Below, piece after piece: positions 1-5,615 of a DNA stretch of 7,642 bases. Location: the NCBI GenBank assembly GCA_002422175.1, contig DITR01000181.1, positions 1 through 7,642 of the forward strand, given 5' to 3'. The notes under the pieces were generated by a model. That model saw only the letters and a program-made list of their open reading frames with translations. It was not told the origin of the DNA and ran no database searches. Numbering within the stretch: position 1 is the stretch's first letter; each line of letters opens with the position of its first letter. Position numbers and translations under genes: made by a program. This stretch comes from Alcaligenaceae bacterium UBA6179 (lineage in GTDB: Bacteria; Pseudomonadota; Gammaproteobacteria; Burkholderiales; Burkholderiaceae_B).

Positions 1-2
1 CA

Positions 3-140
3 AATAACGGTATGAAAATTGAAAAGCCAAGCGCTCAATTAACGGAGGGTTTAAATGAAGTGGGAAAAAAAATGCTGGTCGATTGGCTTAATCAGTCTGG
101 ACCAGACGGTAAAATTTTGATCGACGCTTACGCTAAATAA
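3..140 (+). CDS. TRAP transporter solute-binding protein, DctP family (C-terminal fragment)
   Basis: Only the last 45 codons are in the window; the gene begins before position 1 and ends at a TAA at 138-140. The visible tail runs from a KIEKPS stretch through a short helix (LTEGLNEVGKKML), then VDWLNQSGPDG and IDAYAK. This matches the usual end of DctP-type periplasmic binding proteins: a helix ending in a W-L-x-x-[AS]-G-x-[DE]-G segment and a final I-x-x-Y. Such proteins capture a carboxylate or related ligand in the periplasm and hand it to a DctQM membrane permease by a sodium-driven mechanism. The ligand cannot be told from this fragment. No dctQ or dctM is visible, so they would lie to the left or elsewhere. 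The gene converges on spoT. The call rests on a short C-terminal motif recalled from the family, so confidence is moderate. Confidence 0.62.
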   Translation, partial: NNGMKIEKPSAQLTEGLNEVGKKMLVDWLNQSGPDGKILIDAYAK

Positions 141-150
141 TTAATAATGA

Positions 151-173
151 ACTAAAGATTAGTGCTTTTTTTT
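151..173 (+). terminator. possible weak terminator after the TRAP binding-protein gene
   Basis: Ten bases after the TAA lies ACTAA-AGA-TTAGT (151-163), a 5-bp inverted repeat with a 3-base loop, followed by GC and eight T (166-173). The T-run position suits an intrinsic terminator for the plus-strand gene, but the stem is short and AT-rich, so efficiency is doubtful. The identical 13-mer occurs at 4527-4539, also followed by T's. Confidence 0.35.
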
Positions 174-221
174 GATGAGGGTATTGTTTCACCATAAAAT
201 TATCAAAACCAATCGCGCTAC

Positions 222-2540
222 CTAGTTTTGCACGTCAACTGCCTTCTGGCTTCCTTTCACACGCATAATGCGTTGCACTTGAGAGACTCGCCTGATTGCC
301 CTAAACACTTGGGCTAGGTGATTTCGATGGCTCACTTGTACCGTTAAATGCAAAATAACAGTCTGGTTTTCTTCTTCGTGCATTGACACGTTAGTAATAT
401 TTGAATCGGCCTGTGCAATTTCGCTTGCGATGCGCGCCAAAACCCCGCGCTCGTTCACAGCGTCAACGTCAATGCGTGCTAAGAAGTGTTTGGCGGTTTG
501 AGTATCCCACGCGATATTAACCCAACGCTCTGGTTCACGCTCACGGGCTTTGAGCGCAACAGGGCAATCGCCAGTGTGAACGACAAGCCCCGTTCCCACT
601 CGAACGCCGGCAATAATGCTGTCGCCTGGCAATGGGCCACAGCAAGGTGATAACACCACGGCTTGACCTTCATTGCCTTGAATGGTTATGGTGACATCAC
701 GAGCAGAGGCCACCATATCAAGATCAGCTGCAGTGGTGGCAACTAAGGGATGAATATTTGCAAAGCGCCGCGCAACAACTGCTGCCAAGCGTTTACCTAA
801 GCCAACATCAGCCAAAATCTCTTCGCGTGAATGACCGCCACTTTCTTTGGCGAGTTTTTCCCAAACAGGGTCATCATCTGCAGGAAAGGGCAATGATAAA
901 TCACGTAATGCTTGATTCAGTAGACGTTGACCAAATGAAACAGATTCACCATAACGCAGGGTTCGTAAATAGTGCCGAATTTCAGATCGGGCACGACCTG
1001 TACGCACAAAATTAAGCCAGTTTGCACTGGGGCGTGACGTGTCTGATGTGACAACTTCAATGGTGTCGCCACTAGATAGCTCAGTACGCAGGGGCACAAA
1101 TTCACCGTTTATTTTGCAGGCGACAGTTTGGTTACCCACGTCAGTATGAATTGAATAAGCAAAATCAACGGGTGTGGCGCCGCGAGGCAATGACACAATT
1201 TGCCCTTGAGGGGTCAGCACATAAACCGCGTCAGGGAATAAATCGATCTTAATGTGCTCAAGAAATTCGCCTGAATCACCCGTTTGGCTTTGAATGTCTA
1301 ACAGTGACTGTAACGACGCGTGGGTTCGTTTTTGTAGCTCATTGAGTGAGATATCTTTAGATTTATATAGCCAATGAGACGCCACACCTTCTTCAGCAAC
1401 GTGATGCATATCGTGTGTTCGAAACTGGAACTCGATAGGGGTACCATAAGGCCCAACCAAAGAGGTGTGTAATGACTGATAGCCGTTTACTTTTGGTATG
1501 GCAATGTAATCTTTAAACTTGCCGGGTACGGGCTGGTAAAGTTGGTGCAAAATACCCATACTTAGATAACACTCAGGCATGGTGTTGACCACGACTCTAA
1601 AGCCATAAATGTCTAGCACATCAGAAAAGGTTTTTTTCTGTTTCAGCATTTTTTGATAAACGCCGTAAAGCGTTTTTTCACGACCGCTTACTTCAGCCTC
1701 AATGCCCGCTGCGGGCAAAGCCGCGTTAACATTGTCGTAAATGCGGGTTAACACCTCACGGCGGTTACCCCGAGCGGCCATGACTGCTTTATGAAGAACA
1801 GCATAACGGTTCGGGTAAGTGGCCGCAAAACAAAGATCTTGTAGCTCACGAAAGAGGGCGTTTAAGCCAAGTCTGTTTGCAATAGGTGCATAAATTTCAA
1901 GTGTTTCACGGGCAATGCGTCGGCGCTTATCAGGGTTAACTGCATCTAGCGTTCGCATATTGTGCAGCCGATCTGCCAACTTGATCAGTATGACGCGCAA
2001 ATCGCGTGCCATGGCCAACAACATTTTTCGAAAGCTTTCAGCTTGTTGCTCGGCCTTGCTCATAAAATCTAAACGATCTAATTTCGATAAGCCATCAACC
2101 AGCTCTGCCACATCTGTACCGAATTTTTCAGCAAGGGTTGATTTGGGTACGTCTTGGTCTTCCATCACGTCGTGAAGCAAGGCTGCCATCAACGCATCGG
2201 CGTCGAGCTTCCAACCAGCACAAATTTCAGTGACAGCTATTGGGTGAGTGATGTAAGGTGAACCGCTAGACCTAAACTGCCCTAAATGAGCTTGGTCACT
2301 GAAGCGGTAGGCTTCTTTAATGCGAGCAACGTCTTTTGCGGGCAGGTAAGTTTCAACAATTGACTGAAGGCGCGAAATAGATGCAATGCTGGGCGATGCA
2401 TCGGTTTCAATGGGTGCAGCAGAGAGATGGCTTTTGTCTTGTTGCTGGCCTACCTGTTTGTTTTTGCGACCAAAACGTGCACCTGCCTTGATTGCCTGCA
2501 GCAACCCGGATGACGCCGTGCGTAAACCCGGAAAGCCCAT
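222..2540 (-). CDS. spoT: bifunctional (p)ppGpp synthetase/hydrolase SpoT (RSH family)
   Basis: The 772-residue cytoplasmic enzyme makes (p)ppGpp from GDP/GTP and ATP and hydrolyses it, setting the stringent-response level. All long-RSH domains are visible. The HD hydrolase has His99, the HDxxED motif at 123-128 and Asp190/Asn194 in LADRLHNM, so it should be active. The synthetase (about 255-395) has SGREKTLYGVY near 285-295, DIYGFRVVV at 310-318 and GYQSLHT at 353-359. The TGS domain starts near 433 (DLFPDAVYV). The conserved-cysteine region has Cys633/Cys634 and Cys659, and the ACT domain spans about 687-763. At the site that reads RxKD in Rel/SpoT and ExDD in RelA it has KFKD (341-344), the basic bifunctional type. 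About 50 residues precede the start of E. coli SpoT similarity (near RLQSIVETYLP). The ATG has GAGG five bases upstream, and the rpoZ stop lies 11 bases before the ATG. The gene ends in TAG and is the last of gmk-rpoZ-spoT. Confidence 0.96.
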   Translation of the reverse strand: MGFPGLRTASSGLLQAIKAGARFGRKNKQVGQQQDKSHLSAAPIETDASPSIASISRLQSIVETYLPAKDVARIKEAYRFSDQAHLGQFRSSGSPYITHPIAVTEICAGWKLDADALMAALLHDVMEDQDVPKSTLAEKFGTDVAELVDGLSKLDRLDFMSKAEQQAESFRKMLLAMARDLRVILIKLADRLHNMRTLDAVNPDKRRRIARETLEIYAPIANRLGLNALFRELQDLCFAATYPNRYAVLHKAVMAARGNRREVLTRIYDNVNAALPAAGIEAEVSGREKTLYGVYQKMLKQKKTFSDVLDIYGFRVVVNTMPECYLSMGILHQLYQPVPGKFKDYIAIPKVNGYQSLHTSLVGPYGTPIEFQFRTHDMHHVAEEGVASHWLYKSKDISLNELQKRTHASLQSLLDIQSQTGDSGEFLEHIKIDLFPDAVYVLTPQGQIVSLPRGATPVDFAYSIHTDVGNQTVACKINGEFVPLRTELSSGDTIEVVTSDTSRPSANWLNFVRTGRARSEIRHYLRTLRYGESVSFGQRLLNQALRDLSLPFPADDDPVWEKLAKESGGHSREEILADVGLGKRLAAVVARRFANIHPLVATTAADLDMVASARDVTITIQGNEGQAVVLSPCCGPLPGDSIIAGVRVGTGLVVHTGDCPVALKAREREPERWVNIAWDTQTAKHFLARIDVDAVNERGVLARIASEIAQADSNITNVSMHEEENQTVILHLTVQVSHRNHLAQVFRAIRRVSQVQRIMRVKGSQKAVDVQN

Positions 2541-2551
2541 AACAACCTCGC

Positions 2552-2755
2552 TTAAGTGGGTACTTTACGTAGCATTTCTAAGCCCGTTAAGCCTTGTGCG
2601 AATTCACGCAAAGCGGTCACGGTAGGCTTGTCTTTGCTGTCAATTTTAGCGGCATGGCCTTGAGCCAACTCGCGAGCGCGATATGTTGCGGCGAGTGTCA
2701 TTTGAAAGCGATTAGGAATTTGCTCTAAGCAATCATCTACAGTAATACGGGCCAT
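2552..2755 (-). CDS. rpoZ: DNA-directed RNA polymerase omega subunit
   Basis: A 67-residue protein beginning MARITVDDCLEQIPNRF, the canonical start of RpoZ, followed by the FQMTLAATYRARELAQG helix that carries the conserved R-A-R/R-x-L signature. Omega binds the beta-prime subunit, aids assembly of the core enzyme, and in Proteobacteria forms part of ppGpp binding site 1 at its interface with beta-prime. Its length is short compared with the E. coli protein (91 residues) but usual for betaproteobacteria: the acidic C-terminal tail is reduced. It lies 33 bases after the gmk stop and 11 bases before the spoT ATG, so the three genes are surely co-transcribed. The upstream ribosome-binding site is poor (only a GAG within CGAGAAAAAT before the ATG), perhaps leaving translation partly dependent on gmk. 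Confidence 0.95.
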   Translation of the reverse strand: MARITVDDCLEQIPNRFQMTLAATYRARELAQGHAAKIDSKDKPTVTALREFAQGLTGLEMLRKVPT

Positions 2756-2788
2756 ATTTTTCTCGATTAAGTCGATTTTAAAGGTAGG

Positions 2789-3412
2789 TTACTTTAAGCC
2801 ATAGCCAGAGAACAATTTATGGTGTCTGGCTGTTTGAGCCCGGTAAGACAACCTTGCCACTGAAATAATGGCTTGAAGTTGCTGTAACGCTAGGCTAAAG
2901 TCTTGATTAATAATAACATATTCGAACTCGTTGGCGTGCTCAATTTCACTCTGGGCAGCTTTTATGCGGCGCTCAATGACCTCGTTTGAATCTTGCCCCC
3001 GAGCGCGCAAGCGTTGTTCAAGCACATCAATTGAAGGTGGCATAATAAATACGCCTGTTACGCTGGGCAAATGTTTGCGCACTTGACGTGCACCTTGCCA
3101 ATCAATTTCTAATAAAACGTCTTTACCCGATTTGATTGCTTGTTCAATACTGTCACGTGGGGTTGCATAAAAATTGCCGTGTACCTCGGCCCATTCAAGC
3201 AGTTGCTGGTTGTCACGAAGTTGGTTAAATGTTTCGAGACTAACAAAACGATAGTCTCGACCCTCGATCTCGCTACTTCGGGGTGCCCGTGTTGTGCATG
3301 ACACTGACAATAATAGGTCAGCATCGCGCTCAAGCAAAGCATTGACTAAGCTTGATTTGCCCGCACCGCTGGGAGCTACAACTAAAAAAACGTTGCCGAC
3401 AATCTCTGACAT
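2789..3412 (-). CDS. gmk: guanylate kinase
   Basis: A 207-residue cytoplasmic kinase that phosphorylates GMP to GDP with ATP, an essential step to GTP, dGTP and ppGpp. The P-loop is APSGAGKSS (residues 13-21). GMP-binding residues expected from yeast and bacterial structures are in place: Ser38, Arg42 and Arg45 in SCTTRAPR, Tyr54 in GRDY, Glu73, Tyr82, Thr84 and Asp104 in EIDWQG. RLRARGQDS (about 133-141) is the lid region with the conserved RGQD. Length equals the family norm. Ala83 sits where many homologues have Gly in a Y-G-T motif; it is a mild change. An in-frame stop at 3419-3421 excludes a longer protein, so ATG at 3412 is the start, yet no Shine-Dalgarno sequence precedes it. It heads the gmk-rpoZ-spoT operon and is divergent from the SDR gene. 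Confidence 0.96.
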   Translation of the reverse strand: MSEIVGNVFLVVAPSGAGKSSLVNALLERDADLLLSVSCTTRAPRSSEIEGRDYRFVSLETFNQLRDNQQLLEWAEVHGNFYATPRDSIEQAIKSGKDVLLEIDWQGARQVRKHLPSVTGVFIMPPSIDVLEQRLRARGQDSNEVIERRIKAAQSEIEHANEFEYVIINQDFSLALQQLQAIISVARLSYRAQTARHHKLFSGYGLK

Positions 3413-3544
3413 GTGATTTTATGCAATACAGTAAATGGTTGAAGTATAAATAGCTATATACAAAAGCATAGCAGATCGCCTTGAGCTAATAGTCTTGTTA
3501 CGGTTCAGGCCACGCTTTATTTTTAACTACTCAGGAGACTTCGT
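3413..3544. promoter_or_regulatory. divergent promoter region between gmk and the SDR gene
   Basis: These 132 bases must carry the promoters for gmk-rpoZ-spoT (leftward) and the SDR gene (rightward). The gmk-proximal half is AT-rich. For gmk, TATACT on the minus strand (complement of 3443-3448) is a good -10, but no convincing -35 lies 16-18 bases upstream of it. An 8-bp palindrome ATAGCTAT sits at 3450-3457. The region's function is certain from gene layout; the individual boxes are inferred by eye. Confidence 0.55.
3495..3523 (+). promoter_or_regulatory. candidate sigma-70 promoter for the SDR gene
   Basis: TTGTTA (3495-3500) and TATTTT (3518-3523) each match four of six consensus positions and are separated by exactly 17 bases. 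Transcription would begin near 3530, leaving a short leader that just contains the AGGAGA ribosome-binding site at 3533-3538. It is plausible but unproved; the leader is unusually tight. Confidence 0.35.
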
Positions 3545-4300
3545 ATGACTCAAGTAAAAATTGCAGTGGTAACCGGTGCAGGTACTGGTATAGGGCGCGC
3601 AACCGCATTGGCACTGGTTAAAGTGGGTTTTGACGTCGTGTTGGTTGGCCGCAATCTTGACAAATTGGAAGAGACGAAGCGTCGTGGTGAGGCTTTGTCG
3701 GCACACCTGCACCCACACGCACTCGATGTATCAAAACCGGATCAAGTCGCGAAACTGTTTGCAGATATTGAAAACCAGTTTGGTCGTATTGATGTCTTGT
3801 TTAATAATGCGGGTCGGGGTGCACCCCCTGTACCGATCGATGAATTACCCGTTGAAACATGGATTGATGTCGTCAATGTTAATTTGAATGGTATGTTTTT
3901 TTGCGCCCAAGCTGCAATCAGACTTATGAAAAAACAAAGACCTCAGGGCGGTCGCATCATTAATAATGGGTCAATTGCTGCCCATGCACCTCGGCCTTTT
4001 TCGTCTGCTTACACATCAACCAAGCATGCCATTACCGGTTTAACCAAATCCATATCGCTTGAAACCCGACCTTTTAATATTGCTTGTTCACAAATCGACA
4101 TTGGTAACGCCGCAACTGAAATGACTGAACCCATGGCGGCTGGCATCATGCAAGCAGATAGAAGCATACAAATAGAACCCCGTATGGACGTCAACCATGT
4201 CGCCCAAGCGATTGTGCAAATCGTTGAATTTCCACTAGAAACGAATGTTCAGTTTATGACTATCATGGCAACAAATATGCCGTTTGTTGGGCGAGGGTAA
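3545..4300 (+). CDS. SDR-family NAD(P)-dependent oxidoreductase
   Basis: A 251-residue classical short-chain dehydrogenase/reductase, presumably cytosolic. The sequence shows the Rossmann cofactor motif TGAGTGIG (residues 10-17), Asp61-Val62 after beta-3, NNAG at 87-90, the structural/catalytic Asn114, catalytic Ser143, and Tyr156-x-x-x-Lys160 in YTSTK. Arg36 directly after the second beta strand (VGRN) suggests a preference for NADP(H), an inference from known SDRs. The substrate is not readable; the C-terminal segment MATNMPFVGRG is distinctive and could identify an orthologue group. A strong AGGAGA lies six bases before the ATG. The downstream DUF2798-type gene follows closely and is probably co-transcribed. 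The pair is on the plus strand between yicC and gmk, genes that are often adjacent in related bacteria. Confidence 0.9.
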   Translation: MTQVKIAVVTGAGTGIGRATALALVKVGFDVVLVGRNLDKLEETKRRGEALSAHLHPHALDVSKPDQVAKLFADIENQFGRIDVLFNNAGRGAPPVPIDELPVETWIDVVNVNLNGMFFCAQAAIRLMKKQRPQGGRIINNGSIAAHAPRPFSSAYTSTKHAITGLTKSISLETRPFNIACSQIDIGNAATEMTEPMAAGIMQADRSIQIEPRMDVNHVAQAIVQIVEFPLETNVQFMTIMATNMPFVGRG

Positions 4301-4310
4301 TGTCATTCTC

Positions 4311-4538
4311 ATGATTCCAAAAAAATACGCGCCCCTTCTCTTTGGTTTGGTTCTATCAGCCATTATGTCTTTTATTATTTCTGGGGTGGCCACTTGGAAA
4401 GCAGTGGGTTTTGAACCCAATTTTTTTGGGGTATGGATGGGGTCTTGGCTGGCCTCATGGCTCGTTGCCTTTCCGACTGTGACGCTGGTTGCTCCCTTGG
4501 CTAAAAGGGCTGTCGGGATGTTGATCACTAAAGATTAG
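4311..4538 (+). CDS. small inner-membrane protein, DUF2798-like
   Basis: About 75 residues starting MIPKKYAPLLFGLVLS. Two hydrophobic helices are visible, roughly residues 6-29 and 36-62, joined by a short loop (KAVGFEPNFF). The pattern of a basic N-terminus, FGLVLSxxMSFxxSG, then W-x-x-x-W-L-x-x-W-x-V-A-F-P and a final APLAKRAV matches my recollection of the DUF2798 family, whose members are about this size and have no known biochemical role. I chose ATG 4311 because homologues begin with a similar short M-I-P-[KR]-[KR]-Y; a TTG at 4284 in the same frame would add nine residues inside the end of the SDR gene. GAGGG at 4293-4297 is 13 bases upstream, rather far for a normal ribosome-binding site, so translation may be coupled to the SDR gene, which ends ten bases before this ATG. 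Any functional link with the oxidoreductase is inference from adjacency only. Confidence 0.8.
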   Translation: MIPKKYAPLLFGLVLSAIMSFIISGVATWKAVGFEPNFFGVWMGSWLASWLVAFPTVTLVAPLAKRAVGMLITKD

Positions 4539-4544
4539 TTTTTT
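4527..4544 (+). terminator. possible weak terminator overlapping the DUF2798-type gene stop
   Basis: ACTAA-AGA-TTAGT (4527-4539) followed directly by T's to 4544. The stop TAG (4536-4538) lies inside the right arm. The stem has only five AT-rich pairs, so this is a weak candidate. The 13-mer is identical to that at 151-163, where it also follows a plus-strand gene. Confidence 0.3.
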
Positions 4545-4565
4545 AGGTGTTGTCTGAAAGCTTGA

Positions 4566-4626
4566 GTGACCTCGTCAAGCAGAAAAGCAGATGCATTTTT
4601 GCTAACTTAGACGAGTCTTGCGTCAC
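4566..4626. repeat. imperfect long inverted repeat in the convergent intergenic region
   Basis: Between the convergent ends of the DUF2798-type gene and yicC, three nested complementary segments can be paired: GTGAC (4566-4570) with GTCAC (4622-4626), CTCGTC (4571-4576) with GACGAG (4610-4615), and AGCAGAAAAGC (4578-4588) with GCATTTTTGCT (4593-4603), the last with one G-T wobble and one A-A mismatch. That gives about 21 pairs over 61 bases, with unpaired stretches on the right arm. No T-run follows on either side, so it is not a standard terminator. A rival 6-bp hairpin, GCTTGA (4560-4565) with TCAAGC (4575-4580), shares part of the left arm. The rest of the 170-base gap (4539-4708) shows only a T-rich tract just after the yicC stop on the minus strand. 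Confidence 0.45.
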
Positions 4627-4708
4627 AGTGCGTTGAATCGTTTTAACTGGGCTTAATCGTTTGCCAATTGATAACGGACAGGATCAAATAAAAAAACGGT
4701 TAAAAACG

Positions 4709-5614
4709 CTACTCAATATTCTGTGCCTGCTCGCGCATCTGCTCAATAAGTAGTTTTAAGTCTATGGCGGTTCGGGTCATCTTGAGGTGGCCTGATTTTG
4801 ACCCTAGCGTATTAGCCTCTCTATTCATTTCTTGAAATAAAAAATCTAAACGTTTACCCAAACTTTGATTTTGACTGCCATCGGTCAGTAAGTGGTGTAG
4901 TTCTTGTATATGCGAATTCAAACGATCTAGTTCTTCAGACACGTCAACGCGTAATGCATAGATTGAGGCTTCAGTTGCTAAACGGGCAGAAAGTTCTTCA
5001 CCACTGATCTGATTGAACCCCTCGGGGGACACTTGTTCAAGTGATTCTCGCAATTTTTGGGCTGATTTATCGCGCTGATTTTGTAATAATGTCGGTAAGT
5101 GAGTGCTCAGCTCAGTAGCAATTTGAGCCGCTTGGTCAGCGGCTTCACACATCACCTGCGATAAGCGATACCCCTCACGCGCACGGGTATCTTGCAATTG
5201 CTTTAAGGCATTTTCACACGCTTGCAAAGCAGGGGCCACCCACTGTATGGGTTCAATATGGGTGCGAGCGGTTGTGGGCCAATTCCAGAGGTCGGCAAAG
5301 GTTGGCGCGGCGATATCAGGTAGGTGAACTTTCAGTCTGGCAAACGTTTCAGCCGCTTCTACGATAACGGGTGCGCTTAAACGCTCACTACTTTCTGGCA
5401 TGGCACGTGTAAATGAGGCGCGAATGTCAACTTTGCCACGTTTTAGTTTACTTGAAACGTGTTCACGTAAGGGCTGCTCTATCATGCGTAACTCGTCAGG
5501 TAGTCGAAACTGTAAATCTAGGTAACGACTGTTTACACTGCGAATTTCGATGGTAATAGAACCAAAGTCAGTTCGGCTTTCTGCCATACCAAAACCGGTC
5601 ATGCTGAAGATCAT
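4709..5614 (-). CDS. yicC: YicC-family endoribonuclease
   Basis: A 301-residue cytoplasmic protein of the YicC/YloC family; the E. coli member is an endoribonuclease reported to act on small RNA such as RyhB. The N-terminal YicC domain opens with the hallmark MIFSMTGFGMAE and continues with IEIRSVNSRYLDLQFRLP (about 22-39) and LKRGKVDIR (57-65). The C-terminal DUF1732-type domain holds LGKRLDFLFQEMNREANTLGSKS near 251-273 and ends in a charged helix. Length is slightly above E. coli's 287. The ATG lies one base after the ggt stop (TAA-A-ATG), and its ribosome-binding site GAGG, seven bases upstream, is inside the last ggt codons, so translation is probably coupled. In many relatives yicC sits beside gmk; here two opposite-strand genes separate them. 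It ends in TAG before a T-rich stretch. Confidence 0.93.
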   Translation of the reverse strand: MIFSMTGFGMAESRTDFGSITIEIRSVNSRYLDLQFRLPDELRMIEQPLREHVSSKLKRGKVDIRASFTRAMPESSERLSAPVIVEAAETFARLKVHLPDIAAPTFADLWNWPTTARTHIEPIQWVAPALQACENALKQLQDTRAREGYRLSQVMCEAADQAAQIATELSTHLPTLLQNQRDKSAQKLRESLEQVSPEGFNQISGEELSARLATEASIYALRVDVSEELDRLNSHIQELHHLLTDGSQNQSLGKRLDFLFQEMNREANTLGSKSGHLKMTRTAIDLKLLIEQMREQAQNIE

Positions 5615-5615
5615 T

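Noticed and set aside
758..1015. Open reading frame of 85 codons on the plus strand inside spoT
   Set aside because: It is fully antisense to the conserved spoT coding sequence, has no recognisable protein motif and no ribosome-binding site of note.
1915..2175. Open reading frame of 86 codons on the plus strand inside spoT
   Set aside because: It lies opposite the HD hydrolase region; its Ser/Arg-rich composition is what complementing a conserved gene gives.
3630..3887. Alternative frame of 85 codons inside the SDR gene
   Set aside because: The SDR frame carries all catalytic motifs intact, so the other frame is a shadow.
4235..4528. Minus-strand frame of 97 codons opposite the DUF2798-type gene
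   Set aside because: The plus-strand product has two clear membrane helices and family-like motifs, while the minus-strand product has none and overlaps the SDR gene end.
4691..4711. T-rich tract on the minus strand just after yicC as an intrinsic terminator
   Set aside because: There are T-runs but I could not find a stable hairpin directly before them, so no terminator is called.
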